A stretch of 64,000 bases of DNA, from the NCBI RefSeq assembly GCF_009192945.1, contig NZ_NSET01000062.1, positions 1 through 64,000 on the forward strand, in the 5' to 3' direction. Of the stretch, positions 28,559 through 38,746 are shown one piece after another. Both the position numbers and the translations under genes were made by a program. The notes under the pieces were generated by a model. That model was given only the letters and a program-made list of their open reading frames with translations. It did not search any database and had not been told where the DNA came from. The DNA is from Xanthomonas maliensis (GTDB taxonomy: Bacteria > Pseudomonadota > Gammaproteobacteria > Xanthomonadales > Xanthomonadaceae). Positions within the stretch are counted from its first letter, which is position 1; each line of letters opens with the position of its first letter.

Positions 28559-30937
28559 TCAACTCCGGATCCGTGCGCCATGCTCGCGCGCGATCGTGGC
28601 CACCACCTCGGCGACCACACCTTCCACGTCCCGGTCGGTGAGAGTGCGCGAGTTATCCTGCAAAATCAAGCCCATAGCCAGACTCTTGCATCCTGCCTCG
28701 ACCCCTGTGCCCACATAGCGGTCGAACAACTGCACATCCCGCAACATTGGGCCGACCGCGGTACGCACGCTGTGCGCCAACGCGGCCCAGCTGACCTGCT
28801 CCGGCACCACAAAGGCGAGATCGCGGCGAACCGAGGGGAAGCGCGACACCTCCGCCGCCCGCGGCAGCGCCCGTTGCACCAGCGGCGGCAAGTGCACTTC
28901 CAGCGCAATCACGTCCACATCGATTTCCAGCGCCTTGGCCAGGCCGGGGTGCAGCTGGCCGATCCAGCCGATGCAGGCGTCATCGCGGAAGATGTCGGCA
29001 GACCGCCCCGGGTGCCCGAATGGCTGGGACGATGGACGGAACTCCAGCAGTGCGCCGCTGGCGGCCGCCAGCGACAGCAGGTCGCCCTTCAGATCGTGAA
29101 AGTCGACCTTGCGCGCCGGCTCGCCCCATTGCACGGCGAGCGCGTCGCCGCAGACGGCAGCTGCCAGGTGCTGGGCCTCCCCCGGCGCATCGCCTTCGAC
29201 AACCGGTGCACCGAAGACCTTGCCCAATTCGAACAGCCGCACCCGCCCGGCCTGTCGGGCGACGTTGCGCCCCAGCGCAGCCACGATGCCGGGCAGCAGC
29301 CGCGGCCGCATTACCGCCAATTCGGCACTGAGCGGGTTGGCCAACGGCACCACACCCGCGCTCAGCTGCCACCGCTCCAACAGCGCGGCATCGACGAAGG
29401 CGTAGTTGATGGTCTCCTGCAGGTCGCGCGCGACCAACTGGCGACGCACGCTGAGCTCGTCCAGCTGGGTTTCGCTCGGCATGGCGATGCGGCTCGCGCC
29501 GCCCGGCAGCGTCGTCGGCACGCGGTCGTAACCGTGGATACGCGCCAGCTCCTCGATCAGATCCTCCTCGATGGCGATATCGAAGCGACGCGACGGCGCA
29601 ATGACGCGCCAGCCGTCGGCCGACGGCGTCACCTCCATGCCCAGCGCAGTCAGGATGCGCTCGACCTCGGCATCGTCGATCTGGATGCCGAGCACGCGCG
29701 CGATGCGTGCACGACGCAGCGCGATCGCCGCCGGCAACGGCAGGTGCTCGGATAGCTCGGCATGCACCACCGGACCGGGCACGCCTCCAGCCAGCTCCAG
29801 CACCAGCCGGGTCGCCACTTCGATGGCCTGCGGCGCCAATGCGGGATCCACACCGCGTTCGAAGCGATGGCCGGCATCGGTATGCAGCCCCAACTTACGG
29901 CCACGGCCCATGATGGCCGCCGGCGCGAAATACGCCGACTCCAGGAAGACGTTGCGGGTGCTGTCGGTGACCCGTGTGTCCAGCCCGCCCATCAGGCCGG
30001 CCAGTGCCACCGGACGATCGCCATCGGTGATGGTCAGGAAGCTGTCGTCGAGCACGACCTGGCGACCATCCAGCAGTGACAGCTGCTCCCCGCCGCGCGA
30101 GCGCCGCACGCCGATCGGCCCCTGCAAGGTGTCCAGATCGAAGGCATGCATCGGTTGTCCGAGTTCCAGCATCACGTACTGGGTGATATCCACCAACAGG
30201 GACAGCGGCCGCACACCGCTGCGGCGCAGGCGTTCGGCCATCCAGACCGGCGTACGCGCTGCCGGGTCGATGCCTTCGATGACGCGCCCGCAGTAGCGCG
30301 GCGCCTCGGCTCCTGCCTGTAGTTCGACCGCCAAGGTTCGGGTGGACACCGGCGCCACGGCGGCGGTTTCGAACGGCACTACCGCACTGGCGAAGGCGGC
30401 GGCGACGTCGAACGCAATGCCGCGCACGCTGAAGCAATCGGCGCGATTCGGCGTCAGCTTGATCTCGATGCTTGCATCCGGCAGGCCGAGATAGTCCGCC
30501 AGCGGCTGCCCGACCGGCGCATCGTCCGGCAATTCGAACAACCCGGACGCATCGCTATCCAGGCCCAGCTCCTTGGCCGAGCAGAGCATGCCGTTGGAGG
30601 CCACTCCGCGCAGCTTCGCCGCCTTGATGGTCAAGGTGCCGATCTGCGCGCCCACCAGTGCCAGAGGAGCGACCAATCCCGGCCGCGCGTTGGGGGCGCC
30701 GCAAACGATCTGCAGCAACTCGCCCTGCCCGGCATCGACGCTGCACACCTGCAAACGATCGGCCTCCGGATGGCGGACGGCCTCGACGATCCGCGCCACC
30801 ACCACTTGCCCGAGCGCATCGCCCAGCGATGTGACCTCCTCGACTTCCAGGCCGATCGCGGTCAGGGTGGCGGCCAGCTCGTCGCGGGTCGCCTGCGTGG
30901 GCACATGGCTGCGCAGCCAGTTTTCAGAGAATTTCAT
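28559..30937 (-). CDS. pheT: Phenylalanyl-tRNA synthetase beta subunit
   Basis: 792-residue partner of PheS in the alpha2-beta2 enzyme that charges tRNA-Phe. Begins MKFSENWLRSHVPTQ, has the tRNA-binding OB domain (VVARIVEAVRHPEADRLQVC), the B3/4 editing domain, B5 domain, a catalytic-like core and the C-terminal anticodon-binding FDX-ACB domain (SRFPSVRRDLAFVVPE). ATG at 30937. It follows pheS by 115 bases and precedes ihfA by 21 bases. Confidence 0.97.
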   Translation of the reverse strand: MKFSENWLRSHVPTQATRDELAATLTAIGLEVEEVTSLGDALGQVVVARIVEAVRHPEADRLQVCSVDAGQGELLQIVCGAPNARPGLVAPLALVGAQIGTLTIKAAKLRGVASNGMLCSAKELGLDSDASGLFELPDDAPVGQPLADYLGLPDASIEIKLTPNRADCFSVRGIAFDVAAAFASAVVPFETAAVAPVSTRTLAVELQAGAEAPRYCGRVIEGIDPAARTPVWMAERLRRSGVRPLSLLVDITQYVMLELGQPMHAFDLDTLQGPIGVRRSRGGEQLSLLDGRQVVLDDSFLTITDGDRPVALAGLMGGLDTRVTDSTRNVFLESAYFAPAAIMGRGRKLGLHTDAGHRFERGVDPALAPQAIEVATRLVLELAGGVPGPVVHAELSEHLPLPAAIALRRARIARVLGIQIDDAEVERILTALGMEVTPSADGWRVIAPSRRFDIAIEEDLIEELARIHGYDRVPTTLPGGASRIAMPSETQLDELSVRRQLVARDLQETINYAFVDAALLERWQLSAGVVPLANPLSAELAVMRPRLLPGIVAALGRNVARQAGRVRLFELGKVFGAPVVEGDAPGEAQHLAAAVCGDALAVQWGEPARKVDFHDLKGDLLSLAAASGALLEFRPSSQPFGHPGRSADIFRDDACIGWIGQLHPGLAKALEIDVDVIALEVHLPPLVQRALPRAAEVSRFPSVRRDLAFVVPEQVSWAALAHSVRTAVGPMLRDVQLFDRYVGTGVEAGCKSLAMGLILQDNSRTLTDRDVEGVVAEVVATIAREHGARIRS

Positions 30938-31052
30938 GGAGAGCCGGGATTCGTGATTCGGGATGTGAGAGTCGTCGGAGCCAGGTTGCCGGGTTTGCGC
31001 AGGACAAGAACAGTGGTGCCGATCCCTGCCGCCGCATCCCCCATACCCAACC

Positions 31053-32222
<1,170 letters not shown>

Positions 32223-32295
32223 GCGCTCGCCGCCGATGACCTCCCCCTTCAAAAGCCCGCACATGCATGCGCGGACTCTCGCGAGGGCCTCGCAC

Positions 32296-32655
32296 TTACG
32301 CAGCCAGCGCGCCCTTCGCCTTTTCGGCCAGCGCGGCAAAGCCGGCGGCGTCGTGCACGGCGATGTCCGCCAGCACCTTGCGATCCAGGGTGATGCCAGC
32401 CTTCAGCAGACCGTTCATGAAACGGCTGTAGCTCAGGCCATTGATGCGGGCAGCCGCATTGATGCGGGTGATCCACAGCGAACGGAAATTGCGCTTCTTC
32501 TGCTTGCGGCCGATGTAGGCGTACTGCTGTGCCTTGATGACCGCCTGCTTGGCGACGCGGAAGACCTTGCGGCGGGCATTGTAATAGCCCTTCGCCAGGG
32601 TCAGAATCTTCTTGTGGCGGCGACGCGCCTGTACGCCACGCTTAACTCGTGCCAT
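32296..32655 (-). CDS. rplT: 50S ribosomal protein L20
   Basis: 119-residue ribosomal protein required early in 50S assembly. Begins [18 protein letters not shown] and is strongly basic; [19 protein letters not shown] and [11 protein letters not shown] are typical. Ten bases after rpmI. L20 represses its own operon translationally in other bacteria. Confidence 0.98.
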
Positions 32656-32665
32656 GTGTCAGTCC

Positions 32666-32863
32666 TCAGAGGTAGGGAAGCATGCGGTCCAGACGGCCTG
32701 CGTCTTCTGCGCGGACGTGGTTCGTCTGCCGCAGGTTGCGCTTCCGCTTGGTCGCTTTCTTGGTGAGGATGTGGCTACGGTTGGCGTGGCCAGCCTTGTA
32801 CTTGCCGGAGGCGGTCTTGCGGAAACGCTTGGCCGCCGCCCGGTTGGTCTTGATCTTGGGCAT
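32666..32863 (-). CDS. rpmI: 50S ribosomal protein L35
   Basis: 65-residue basic ribosomal protein: [21 protein letters not shown] at the start and [16 protein letters not shown] later. The 249-base stretch before it, back to infC, has no gene and carries a promoter-like pair and small hairpins; in E. coli this region holds the L20 control site. Confidence 0.98.
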   Translation of the reverse strand: MPKIKTNRAAAKRFRKTASGKYKAGHANRSHILTKKATKRKRNLRQTNHVRAEDAGRLDRMLPYL

Positions 32864-33019
32864 TGCTATGTCCTTGATGATGTTTTGTCACTGACACGGG
32901 CGGCACCCTTGCGGCTGCACTTTCCATCCTTGCCCTTGCCTGCTTGTAAGCCCCTGATCGGAAACGAGTTGGGGCAGGTCCTGAGACCGCTCACGCGGCT
33001 CCCCGGAAATCCGGGCCGC

Positions 33020-33050
33020 ATAGTATGCCCGGAGTCGGAACGTGTTGCAA
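33020..33050 (-). promoter_or_regulatory. Candidate internal promoter before rpmI-rplT
   Basis: On the - strand TTGCAA (33050-33045) and TACTAT (33025-33020) with a 19-base spacer, in the infC-rpmI gap. A small CCCGGA/TCCGGG stem (33002-33015) follows at about the start of such a transcript. The spacing is longer than ideal. Confidence 0.3.
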
Positions 33051-33112
33051 ACCTGAAACATCGCCGCGGCAACCGCCCCGTCAGGGGCCGGCCACCGCGC
33101 GCAGGCCGAGAC

Positions 33113-33640
33113 TCAGACCTTCTTCTTGGGAGCGATCATCATCACCATCTGCCGCCCTTCCAGGCGCGGACGGGATTCGATGACGATGTCGTCACCCAGG
33201 TCGGCCTCGATCCGGGCCGCCATCTCGCGCCCAAGTTCCTGGTGGCTCATTTCACGGCCACGGAAACGGATGTTGACCTTGACCTTGTCGCCCTCTTCCA
33301 GGAAGCGGCGCATGTTGCGCAGCTTGATCTGGTAGTCGCCTTCGTCGGTGACCGGGCGGAACTTGAGTTCCTTGATCTCGACCTGCTTGGTCTTCTTCTT
33401 GGCCTCGTTGGCCTTCTTCTGCTGCTCGAACTTGAACTTGCCGAAGTCCATGATCTTGCAGACCGGCGGATCGGCCTGCGGCTGGATTTCGACCAGATCC
33501 AGGCCTTCATCCTCGGCCTTGGCGAGCGCTTCGTCGCGCGACAACACGCCGACCATCTCTCCGTCGCTGCCGATCACGCGGACGCGCGGCACACGGATTT
33601 CTTGGTTCTTGCGGTTCTGTTTGTTGTCAGGGGTACTGAT
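33113..33640 (-). CDS. infC: Translation initiation factor IF-3, starting at an ATC codon
   Basis: 175-residue factor that binds the 30S subunit and checks start-codon fidelity. N-domain [20 protein letters not shown], linker, C-domain [20 protein letters not shown] and [13 protein letters not shown]. The first ATG or GTG in frame (33592) would cut off the N-terminal residues [16 protein letters not shown] that other IF-3 proteins have. The best start is ATC at 33640, eight bases after GGGAG (33653-33649). infC of E. coli starts at the rare AUU, which allows IF-3 to repress its own translation; the same control is likely here. 63 bases after thrS. Confidence 0.93.
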   Translation of the reverse strand: MSTPDNKQNRKNQEIRVPRVRVIGSDGEMVGVLSRDEALAKAEDEGLDLVEIQPQADPPVCKIMDFGKFKFEQQKKANEAKKKTKQVEIKELKFRPVTDEGDYQIKLRNMRRFLEEGDKVKVNIRFRGREMSHQELGREMAARIEADLGDDIVIESRPRLEGRQMVMMIAPKKKV

Positions 33641-33703
33641 ATTGCAATCTCCCAGAGGTATCGAACCGGCTCTTCCGGATCATCCAGACTGGCCGGGGTT
33701 GGC

Positions 33704-35608
33704 TCACGCTGCCCGCTCTGCCTGCAGGCGCTCGACGAAGGCCTGGACCGACATGGTTCCCAGATCCTCACCAGCGCGAGTTCGCACGGCGACCGCGCCG
33801 TTTTCCTTCTCGCGGTCGCCGACCACGAGCAGATACGGCACGCGTTGCAGCGTATGCTCACGAATCTTATAACCGATCTTCTCGTTACGCAAATCGGCGC
33901 TGACACGGAAGCCTTGATTTGCAAGGGTTTTCCGAACCGAGTCGACATAATCTGCCTGGGCGTCAGTGATATTGGCGACAACGACCTGGACCGGAGCCAG
34001 CCAGGCCGGGAAGGCGCCGGCATGATGTTCGATCAGGATGCCGATGAAGCGCTCCATCGAGCCGACGATGGCCCGGTGCAGCATCACCGGATGCTTCTTC
34101 TGACTGTGTTCGTCCACGTATTCGGCGCCCAGACGGCCGGGCATCATGAAATCCACCTGCATCGTGCCCAGCTGCCAGGTGCGGCCGATGGCGTCCTTGA
34201 GGTGGTATTCGATCTTCGGCCCATAGAAGGCGCCCTCGCCGGGCAGCTCCTGCCACTCCACCCCACAGGCACCCAGCGCGGCCCGCAAGGCGGCCTCGGC
34301 CTTGTCCCAGGTGGCGTCGTCGCCGAGGCGCTTTTCCGGGCGCAGCGCGATCTTGATCTGGATGTCGTCGAAACCGAAGTCGGTATAGACCTTCAGTGCC
34401 TGCTGGTGGAAAGCAGTGACTTCCGATTCGATCTGCTCTTCGGTGCAGAAGATGTGCCCGTCGTCCTGGGTGAAGCCACGCACGCGCAGGATGCCGTGCA
34501 GCGCACCGGAGGGCTCGTTGCGATGGCAGGCGCCGAATTCGCCATAGCGGATCGGCAGGTCGCGGTAGCTGTGCAGGCCTTGATTGAACACCTGCACATG
34601 GCCGGGGCAGTTCATCGGCTTGACCGCGTAGGTGCGCTTCTCCGACTCGGTGAAGAACATGTTCTCCTGGTAGTTGTCCCAGTGGCCGGATTTCTGCCAC
34701 AGCGACACGTCCAGGATCTGCGGGCAGCGCACCTCGCCGTAGCCGCTGTCGCGATACACCTTGCGCATGTACTGCTCGACCACCTGCCAGATCGACCAGC
34801 CCTTGGGATGCCAGAACACCAGGCCAGGCCCCTCTTCCTGCAGGTGGAACAGGTCCTGGGCCTTGCCGATCTTGCGATGGTCGCGCTTGTCGGCCTCTTC
34901 CATCCGCAGGATGTAGGCGTCCAGCTGCTTCTTGTCGGCCCAGGCGGTGCCGTAGATCCGCTGCAGCTGCTCGTTCTTGGCGTCGCCGCGCCAATACGCG
35001 CCGGAGATGCGGGTCAGCTTGAATGCCTTGAGGAAGCGGGTGTTGGGCACGTGCGGGCCGCGGCACATGTCCACGTATTCCTGGTGGTAGTACAGGCCCA
35101 TGGCGGTGACGTCCTCGCCCATGTCCTCGATCAAGCGCAGCTTGTAGTCCTCGCCACGCTGGCGGAACACCTCGATCACCTCGGCGCGCGGGGTGACCTT
35201 CTTGATCACGTCGTAGTCCTGCGCGATCAGCTCCTGCATGCGCGCCTCGATCGCGGCCATGTCCTCGGGCGTAAACGGGCGCTCGCTGTAGATGTCGTAG
35301 TAGAAGCCTTCGGCGATGACCGGGCCGATGACCATCTTGACGTCCGGATACAGCTGCTTGACCGCATGCCCGACCAGGTGGGCGCAGGAGTGGCGGATGA
35401 TCTCCACGCCTTCGACATCCTTGGCGGTGATGATGCGCAGGCGGGCGTCATGGTCGATGACGTCGCTGGCGTCGACCAGGCGGTCGTCGACCTGACCGGC
35501 GATGGTCGCCTTGGCCAGACCGGCGCCGATCGACTGGGCGACCTGCATGACCGAGACGGGGGATTCGAATTCGCGGCGGCTGCCGTCGGGGAGCGTAATG
35601 GTGATCAT
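33704..35608 (-). CDS. thrS: Threonyl-tRNA synthetase
   Basis: 634-residue class II synthetase. N-terminal TGS domain ([13 protein letters not shown]), editing domain with [16 protein letters not shown], catalytic domain with the zinc-binding Cys and His ([10 protein letters not shown]), motif 2 ([21 protein letters not shown]), and the C-terminal anticodon-binding domain ([20 protein letters not shown]). ATG at 35608; a TTG two codons upstream is not needed. First gene of the thrS-infC-rpmI-rplT-pheST-ihfA series, preceded by a candidate attenuator. Confidence 0.97.
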   Translation of the reverse strand: MITITLPDGSRREFESPVSVMQVAQSIGAGLAKATIAGQVDDRLVDASDVIDHDARLRIITAKDVEGVEIIRHSCAHLVGHAVKQLYPDVKMVIGPVIAEGFYYDIYSERPFTPEDMAAIEARMQELIAQDYDVIKKVTPRAEVIEVFRQRGEDYKLRLIEDMGEDVTAMGLYYHQEYVDMCRGPHVPNTRFLKAFKLTRISGAYWRGDAKNEQLQRIYGTAWADKKQLDAYILRMEEADKRDHRKIGKAQDLFHLQEEGPGLVFWHPKGWSIWQVVEQYMRKVYRDSGYGEVRCPQILDVSLWQKSGHWDNYQENMFFTESEKRTYAVKPMNCPGHVQVFNQGLHSYRDLPIRYGEFGACHRNEPSGALHGILRVRGFTQDDGHIFCTEEQIESEVTAFHQQALKVYTDFGFDDIQIKIALRPEKRLGDDATWDKAEAALRAALGACGVEWQELPGEGAFYGPKIEYHLKDAIGRTWQLGTMQVDFMMPGRLGAEYVDEHSQKKHPVMLHRAIVGSMERFIGILIEHHAGAFPAWLAPVQVVVANITDAQADYVDSVRKTLANQGFRVSADLRNEKIGYKIREHTLQRVPYLLVVGDREKENGAVAVRTRAGEDLGTMSVQAFVERLQAERAA

Positions 35609-35700
35609 GGGCAACGATAGAGGTCGAGGGCAGCGGTCGGTGACCTGACGAGGGCCGACGGCAACATGGGATCGGAAGGGATGCCGGCAAGCGCCGGGCG

Positions 35701-35774
35701 AAAAAAAAGCGCCGGGCGGGCGCCTTGCGGAGCGGCGCCGGGAGGGCTCAGCGGTGGGCGATGGTAGTGCTCAT
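35701..35774 (-). promoter_or_regulatory. Candidate thrS attenuator: leader peptide MSTTIAHR plus terminator
   Basis: On the - strand, a 9-codon frame starts at 35774 (MSTTIAHR, stop at 35748) with two adjacent Thr codons and an Ile codon. It is followed by two mutually exclusive stems: GGCGCC with GGCGCC (35739-35734 and 35724-35719), and GCGCC with GGCGC (35723-35719 and 35713-35709) directly before eight U (35708-35701). The thrS ATG is 93 bases further. This is the layout of an amino-acid attenuator responding to threonyl-tRNA. The leader frame lacks a good ribosome-binding site. Confidence 0.6.
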
Positions 35775-35834
35775 GTCGCACGCTCGGCCGGCGCTGGGGC
35801 GCGGGCCACCTTCTCGCAAGTGTGTCTGCCGCGC

Positions 35835-35840
35835 ATGGTA
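35835..35840 (-). promoter_or_regulatory. Candidate -10 box of the thrS leader transcript
   Basis: TACCAT on the - strand, about 60 bases before the MSTTIAHR leader frame, in the 153 bases between the candidate leader and the divergent LacI-family gene. No good -35 is visible. Confidence 0.3.
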
Positions 35841-35927
35841 AACCAATCAGCCCGCCAATGCGCAGGCCGGCACGGGCGCGGCGGGCGCATGGCATGATGC
35901 CGGCCACCTGCCCTGCCACTGCCGCCC

Positions 35928-37049
35928 ATGACCATCAAGGGTAAAGCCACCTCCCTGGACATCGCCTACCTGGCCGGCGTCTCGCAGCCCACCGTCTCGC
36001 GCGCCTTGCGCGGCAGCCCGATGGTCAACGAGGAAACCCGCAAGCGCATCCTGCGGATCGCCCGCGAGCTGAACTACAAGGTCGACAAGAATGCCTCGGC
36101 ACTGCGCCTGCGCAATGCCGGCACGCTGGCCCTGCTGTTCTTCGAGGACCCGACCGCCGACGACTCGCTGATCAACCCGTTCTTCCACGCCATGCTGGGT
36201 TCGATCACCCGCGCCTGCGCGCTGCAGGGCTACGACTTGCTGGTGTCCTTCCAGCAGCTGTCCAAGGACTGGCAGGCCGATTACGAGGACAGCAACAAGG
36301 CCGACGGCATCATTCTGCTCGGCTATGGCGATTACCAGGAATCGCGGCAGCGCCTGCAATTGCTGGTCGAACAAGGCACCCACTTCGTGCGCTGGGGCGC
36401 CGCCCTGCCCGGCCAGCCAGGCATTTCCATCGGCAGCGACAACTATCGGGGCGGCCTGGACATCACCGCCCACCTGCTGGCGCAAGGTTGCCGCCGCATT
36501 GCCTTCCTCGGCCACGCCTCCAACCATTACCCTGAGTTCGAGGAGCGCTACCGCGGGCATGCCACCGCGCTGGCACAGCACGCACTGGCGGCCGAGCCGT
36601 CACTGCAGTTCGACGCCATCACCACCGAGTCGTCCGGATATGCCGCCTGCCAGGCGCTGCTGGACTCAGGGCAAGCCTTCGATGCGGTGTGCGCCGCCAG
36701 CGACCTGATCGCCATCGGGGCGATGCGGGCCCTGCGCGAGCGCGGCCTGCGGGTGCCGCAGGACGTGGCGGTCAGCGGGTTCGACGACATCGCGCTGGCG
36801 GCCTCGGTGGCACCATCGCTGTCGACCGTGCAACAGGACACCAAGCAGGCCGGAACCCTGCTGGTGGAAAGCCTGGTTGCGCTGATCCGTGGCGAGCCGG
36901 CACAGAGCCGCACCATTCCGGTCCGCCTGGCCGTGCGCGAATCCACCCGCAGCGATGGCCTGCAACCGCCACTAGGCTGGCGACCCACCGCCAGCGAGCA
37001 CCTCGCCCCGGCCGAATGCAGCCCCGGCAAGACCCGCACGACCCGCTAG
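35928..37049 (+). CDS. LacI-family transcriptional regulator of the maltodextrin locus
   Basis: 373-residue sugar-responsive repressor. N-terminal LacI helix-turn-helix (TSLDIAYLAGVSQPTVSRAL, about 8-27) with the hinge following, then a periplasmic-binding-protein-like effector domain (GIILLGYGDY, ISIGSDNYRGG, VCAASDLIAIGAMRALRERG, VSGFDDIALA). It resembles the maltose regulators (MalI/MalR type) that accompany TonB-linked maltodextrin loci in Caulobacter and xanthomonads. The likely targets are the three TGNATACGTATNCA sites in this locus. It is convergent with the GH13 gene (20-base gap). The C-terminal 25 residues are low in structure. Confidence 0.92.
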   Translation: MTIKGKATSLDIAYLAGVSQPTVSRALRGSPMVNEETRKRILRIARELNYKVDKNASALRLRNAGTLALLFFEDPTADDSLINPFFHAMLGSITRACALQGYDLLVSFQQLSKDWQADYEDSNKADGIILLGYGDYQESRQRLQLLVEQGTHFVRWGAALPGQPGISIGSDNYRGGLDITAHLLAQGCRRIAFLGHASNHYPEFEERYRGHATALAQHALAAEPSLQFDAITTESSGYAACQALLDSGQAFDAVCAASDLIAIGAMRALRERGLRVPQDVAVSGFDDIALAASVAPSLSTVQQDTKQAGTLLVESLVALIRGEPAQSRTIPVRLAVRESTRSDGLQPPLGWRPTASEHLAPAECSPGKTRTTR

Positions 37050-37069
37050 ACGCGCATCACACACGCGCT

Positions 37070-38746
37070 TCAGCGGCCGCGATTGCGGGCATCGCGCGCG
37101 GCCTGTTCGGCCATTTGCGCATCCAGTTGACGGCGCAGCGCGCGATCGTCGATGGGAGCGTCCGACAGCAGCACGCGCACGCCGTGCGCCGGCACCTCGG
37201 CCGCCAAGCGGCCCTGCACGTCGACCGTACCGCCAGCAAGCGCATCGCGCCAGTGGCCCGGCTGCAGGAAGCGCTCGACGGTGATGGTGGCCGGTTGATC
37301 GCCCTTGTTGAGCAGCACCAGCGCGGTCTGGCGGATACCGGCATGCTGGTAGACGCGCAGAAAGGCGGCTTGTGTGCCCTGTAGCCGTAGATCCACCTGC
37401 AGGCCGCGCTGCAGGGCCGGCGTCTGGCTGCGCAGGCGTGCGATGGCACGCAGCGGCGCGAAGATCGGGCTACGCGGAGCGGCAGCGATACGCTCGGCCC
37501 CGAGGTAGTTGCGGTTGCCGGCATGCTCGGCCCTTCCGCGCATAAAACCGATCTCCGAGCCGTAGTAGATCACCGGGATCCCGCGAGCGGTGAACAACCA
37601 GTTGTGCGCGTCGATGAAACCGCTATCGCTGGCATCCAGCCGCGCCATGTCGTGGTTGTCGTAGAAACTCATCAAATCGTAGGGATTGGCATACGGGCCC
37701 TGGCGCAGGAACAGCGGCTGCTGCAAGGCTTCATAGCCGGACTGCGCATGGCCGAACACCGCGGCAAGCTGCTGCTTGAGCGGGAAATCCAGCACGCTGA
37801 CCCCGGCATTGCGGGCCCAGGTATGGCCGGCGATCTTGCCGGGGTCGTAGTCGAATGCTTCGCCGAACATGAACAAGCCTGGATGGCGTTGCCGGATCCG
37901 CGCCACGAAGGCATGCCAGAAGCGGTCGGGCATCCAGCCGATGGTATCGATACGAAAGGCGTCGGCGCCCTGCTCCAGCCACTGCAGGTAGGCGCCGGCC
38001 AGATAGTCCAGCACCGCCGGATTGTTTTCGTTGAGATCGGACAGCTCCGCCAGCCCGCCACCGGTGTTGTAGAAGGCGTGCAGCGGATTGTGCTGCGGGT
38101 CGAGCTTGTCCGGCGGCAGGTTCTGGTGATCGGCCACCAGCCGGCCCTGGGCGTCGTACAACTGGCCGAACATCGGCTGCGCGGTCGGCATGGTGTAGGC
38201 CGGCGACCCATGGTTGCCAACGATATCCAGCACGACCTTCAGCTGCTGTGCGTGCATGGCGCGAGTGAAGCCGGCAAAGTCCAGGCCCGGGCTGGGCAGA
38301 TGCTCGTCGAGCTTGTAGAAGTTGACGCCCCAGTAGCCGTGATAGCCGGTCTTGCCGTGGTCGCTCAACGTACTGCCGCACGTGATCGGTCTGCCACCGG
38401 TGAATGCCTGGTCGGGATTGTCGACGATGGGCGTGATCCAGACCGCCCCAAAGCCCAGGTCGCGAATGTAGTCGGCGTGATCGACGATGCCCTTGAAGTC
38501 GCCACCGAGGTAACCGATGTTGTCCTCGCTGCCATCGGCGCACGGGGTGGGCACATCGAAGGTAGGGTGTGCACCGCCCTGGTCGCGCTGATCGTTGCCC
38601 GGATCGCCATTGACGAAGCGGTCGGTGACCACGAAGTACACCGCTTCGGACGCGAACGGCTCCAGCGTTCCGTAGTAATCCCCCGGCTCCGCCGCCTGCG
38701 CCATTCCCACCCATGCCGCGATCGCGGCCGCCATCACCTTACGCAT
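37070..38746 (-). CDS. Periplasmic GH13 alpha-amylase family enzyme (cyclomaltodextrin glucanotransferase-like)
   Basis: 558-residue glycoside hydrolase with a signal peptide (about 1-18, cut after AQA). The GH13 core has all catalytic residues: the nucleophile Asp in AFRIDTIGW (D267), the acid/base Glu in FGEAFD (E296) and the Asp of YDNHDM (D366); early regions DIVGNHG and GYWGVNFYKLDEH are also present. Xanthomonas homologues are often labelled cyclomaltodextrin glucanotransferase, but it lacks the long C-terminal starch-binding domains of true CGTases, so a maltodextrin-cleaving amylase is as likely. Starts inside the end of the transporter gene (8-base overlap). Last gene of the glycosidase-transporter-GH13 operon. 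Confidence 0.88.
   Translation of the reverse strand: MRKVMAAAIAAWVGMAQAAEPGDYYGTLEPFASEAVYFVVTDRFVNGDPGNDQRDQGGAHPTFDVPTPCADGSEDNIGYLGGDFKGIVDHADYIRDLGFGAVWITPIVDNPDQAFTGGRPITCGSTLSDHGKTGYHGYWGVNFYKLDEHLPSPGLDFAGFTRAMHAQQLKVVLDIVGNHGSPAYTMPTAQPMFGQLYDAQGRLVADHQNLPPDKLDPQHNPLHAFYNTGGGLAELSDLNENNPAVLDYLAGAYLQWLEQGADAFRIDTIGWMPDRFWHAFVARIRQRHPGLFMFGEAFDYDPGKIAGHTWARNAGVSVLDFPLKQQLAAVFGHAQSGYEALQQPLFLRQGPYANPYDLMSFYDNHDMARLDASDSGFIDAHNWLFTARGIPVIYYGSEIGFMRGRAEHAGNRNYLGAERIAAAPRSPIFAPLRAIARLRSQTPALQRGLQVDLRLQGTQAAFLRVYQHAGIRQTALVLLNKGDQPATITVERFLQPGHWRDALAGGTVDVQGRLAAEVPAHGVRVLLSDAPIDDRALRRQLDAQMAEQAARDARNRGR

Noticed and set aside
32612..35620. Very long + strand open frame of about 1000 codons opposite rpmI-infC-thrS
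   Set aside because: It is the antisense shadow of well-identified genes; GC-rich codon use opens the complementary frame and the translation has no protein-like features.
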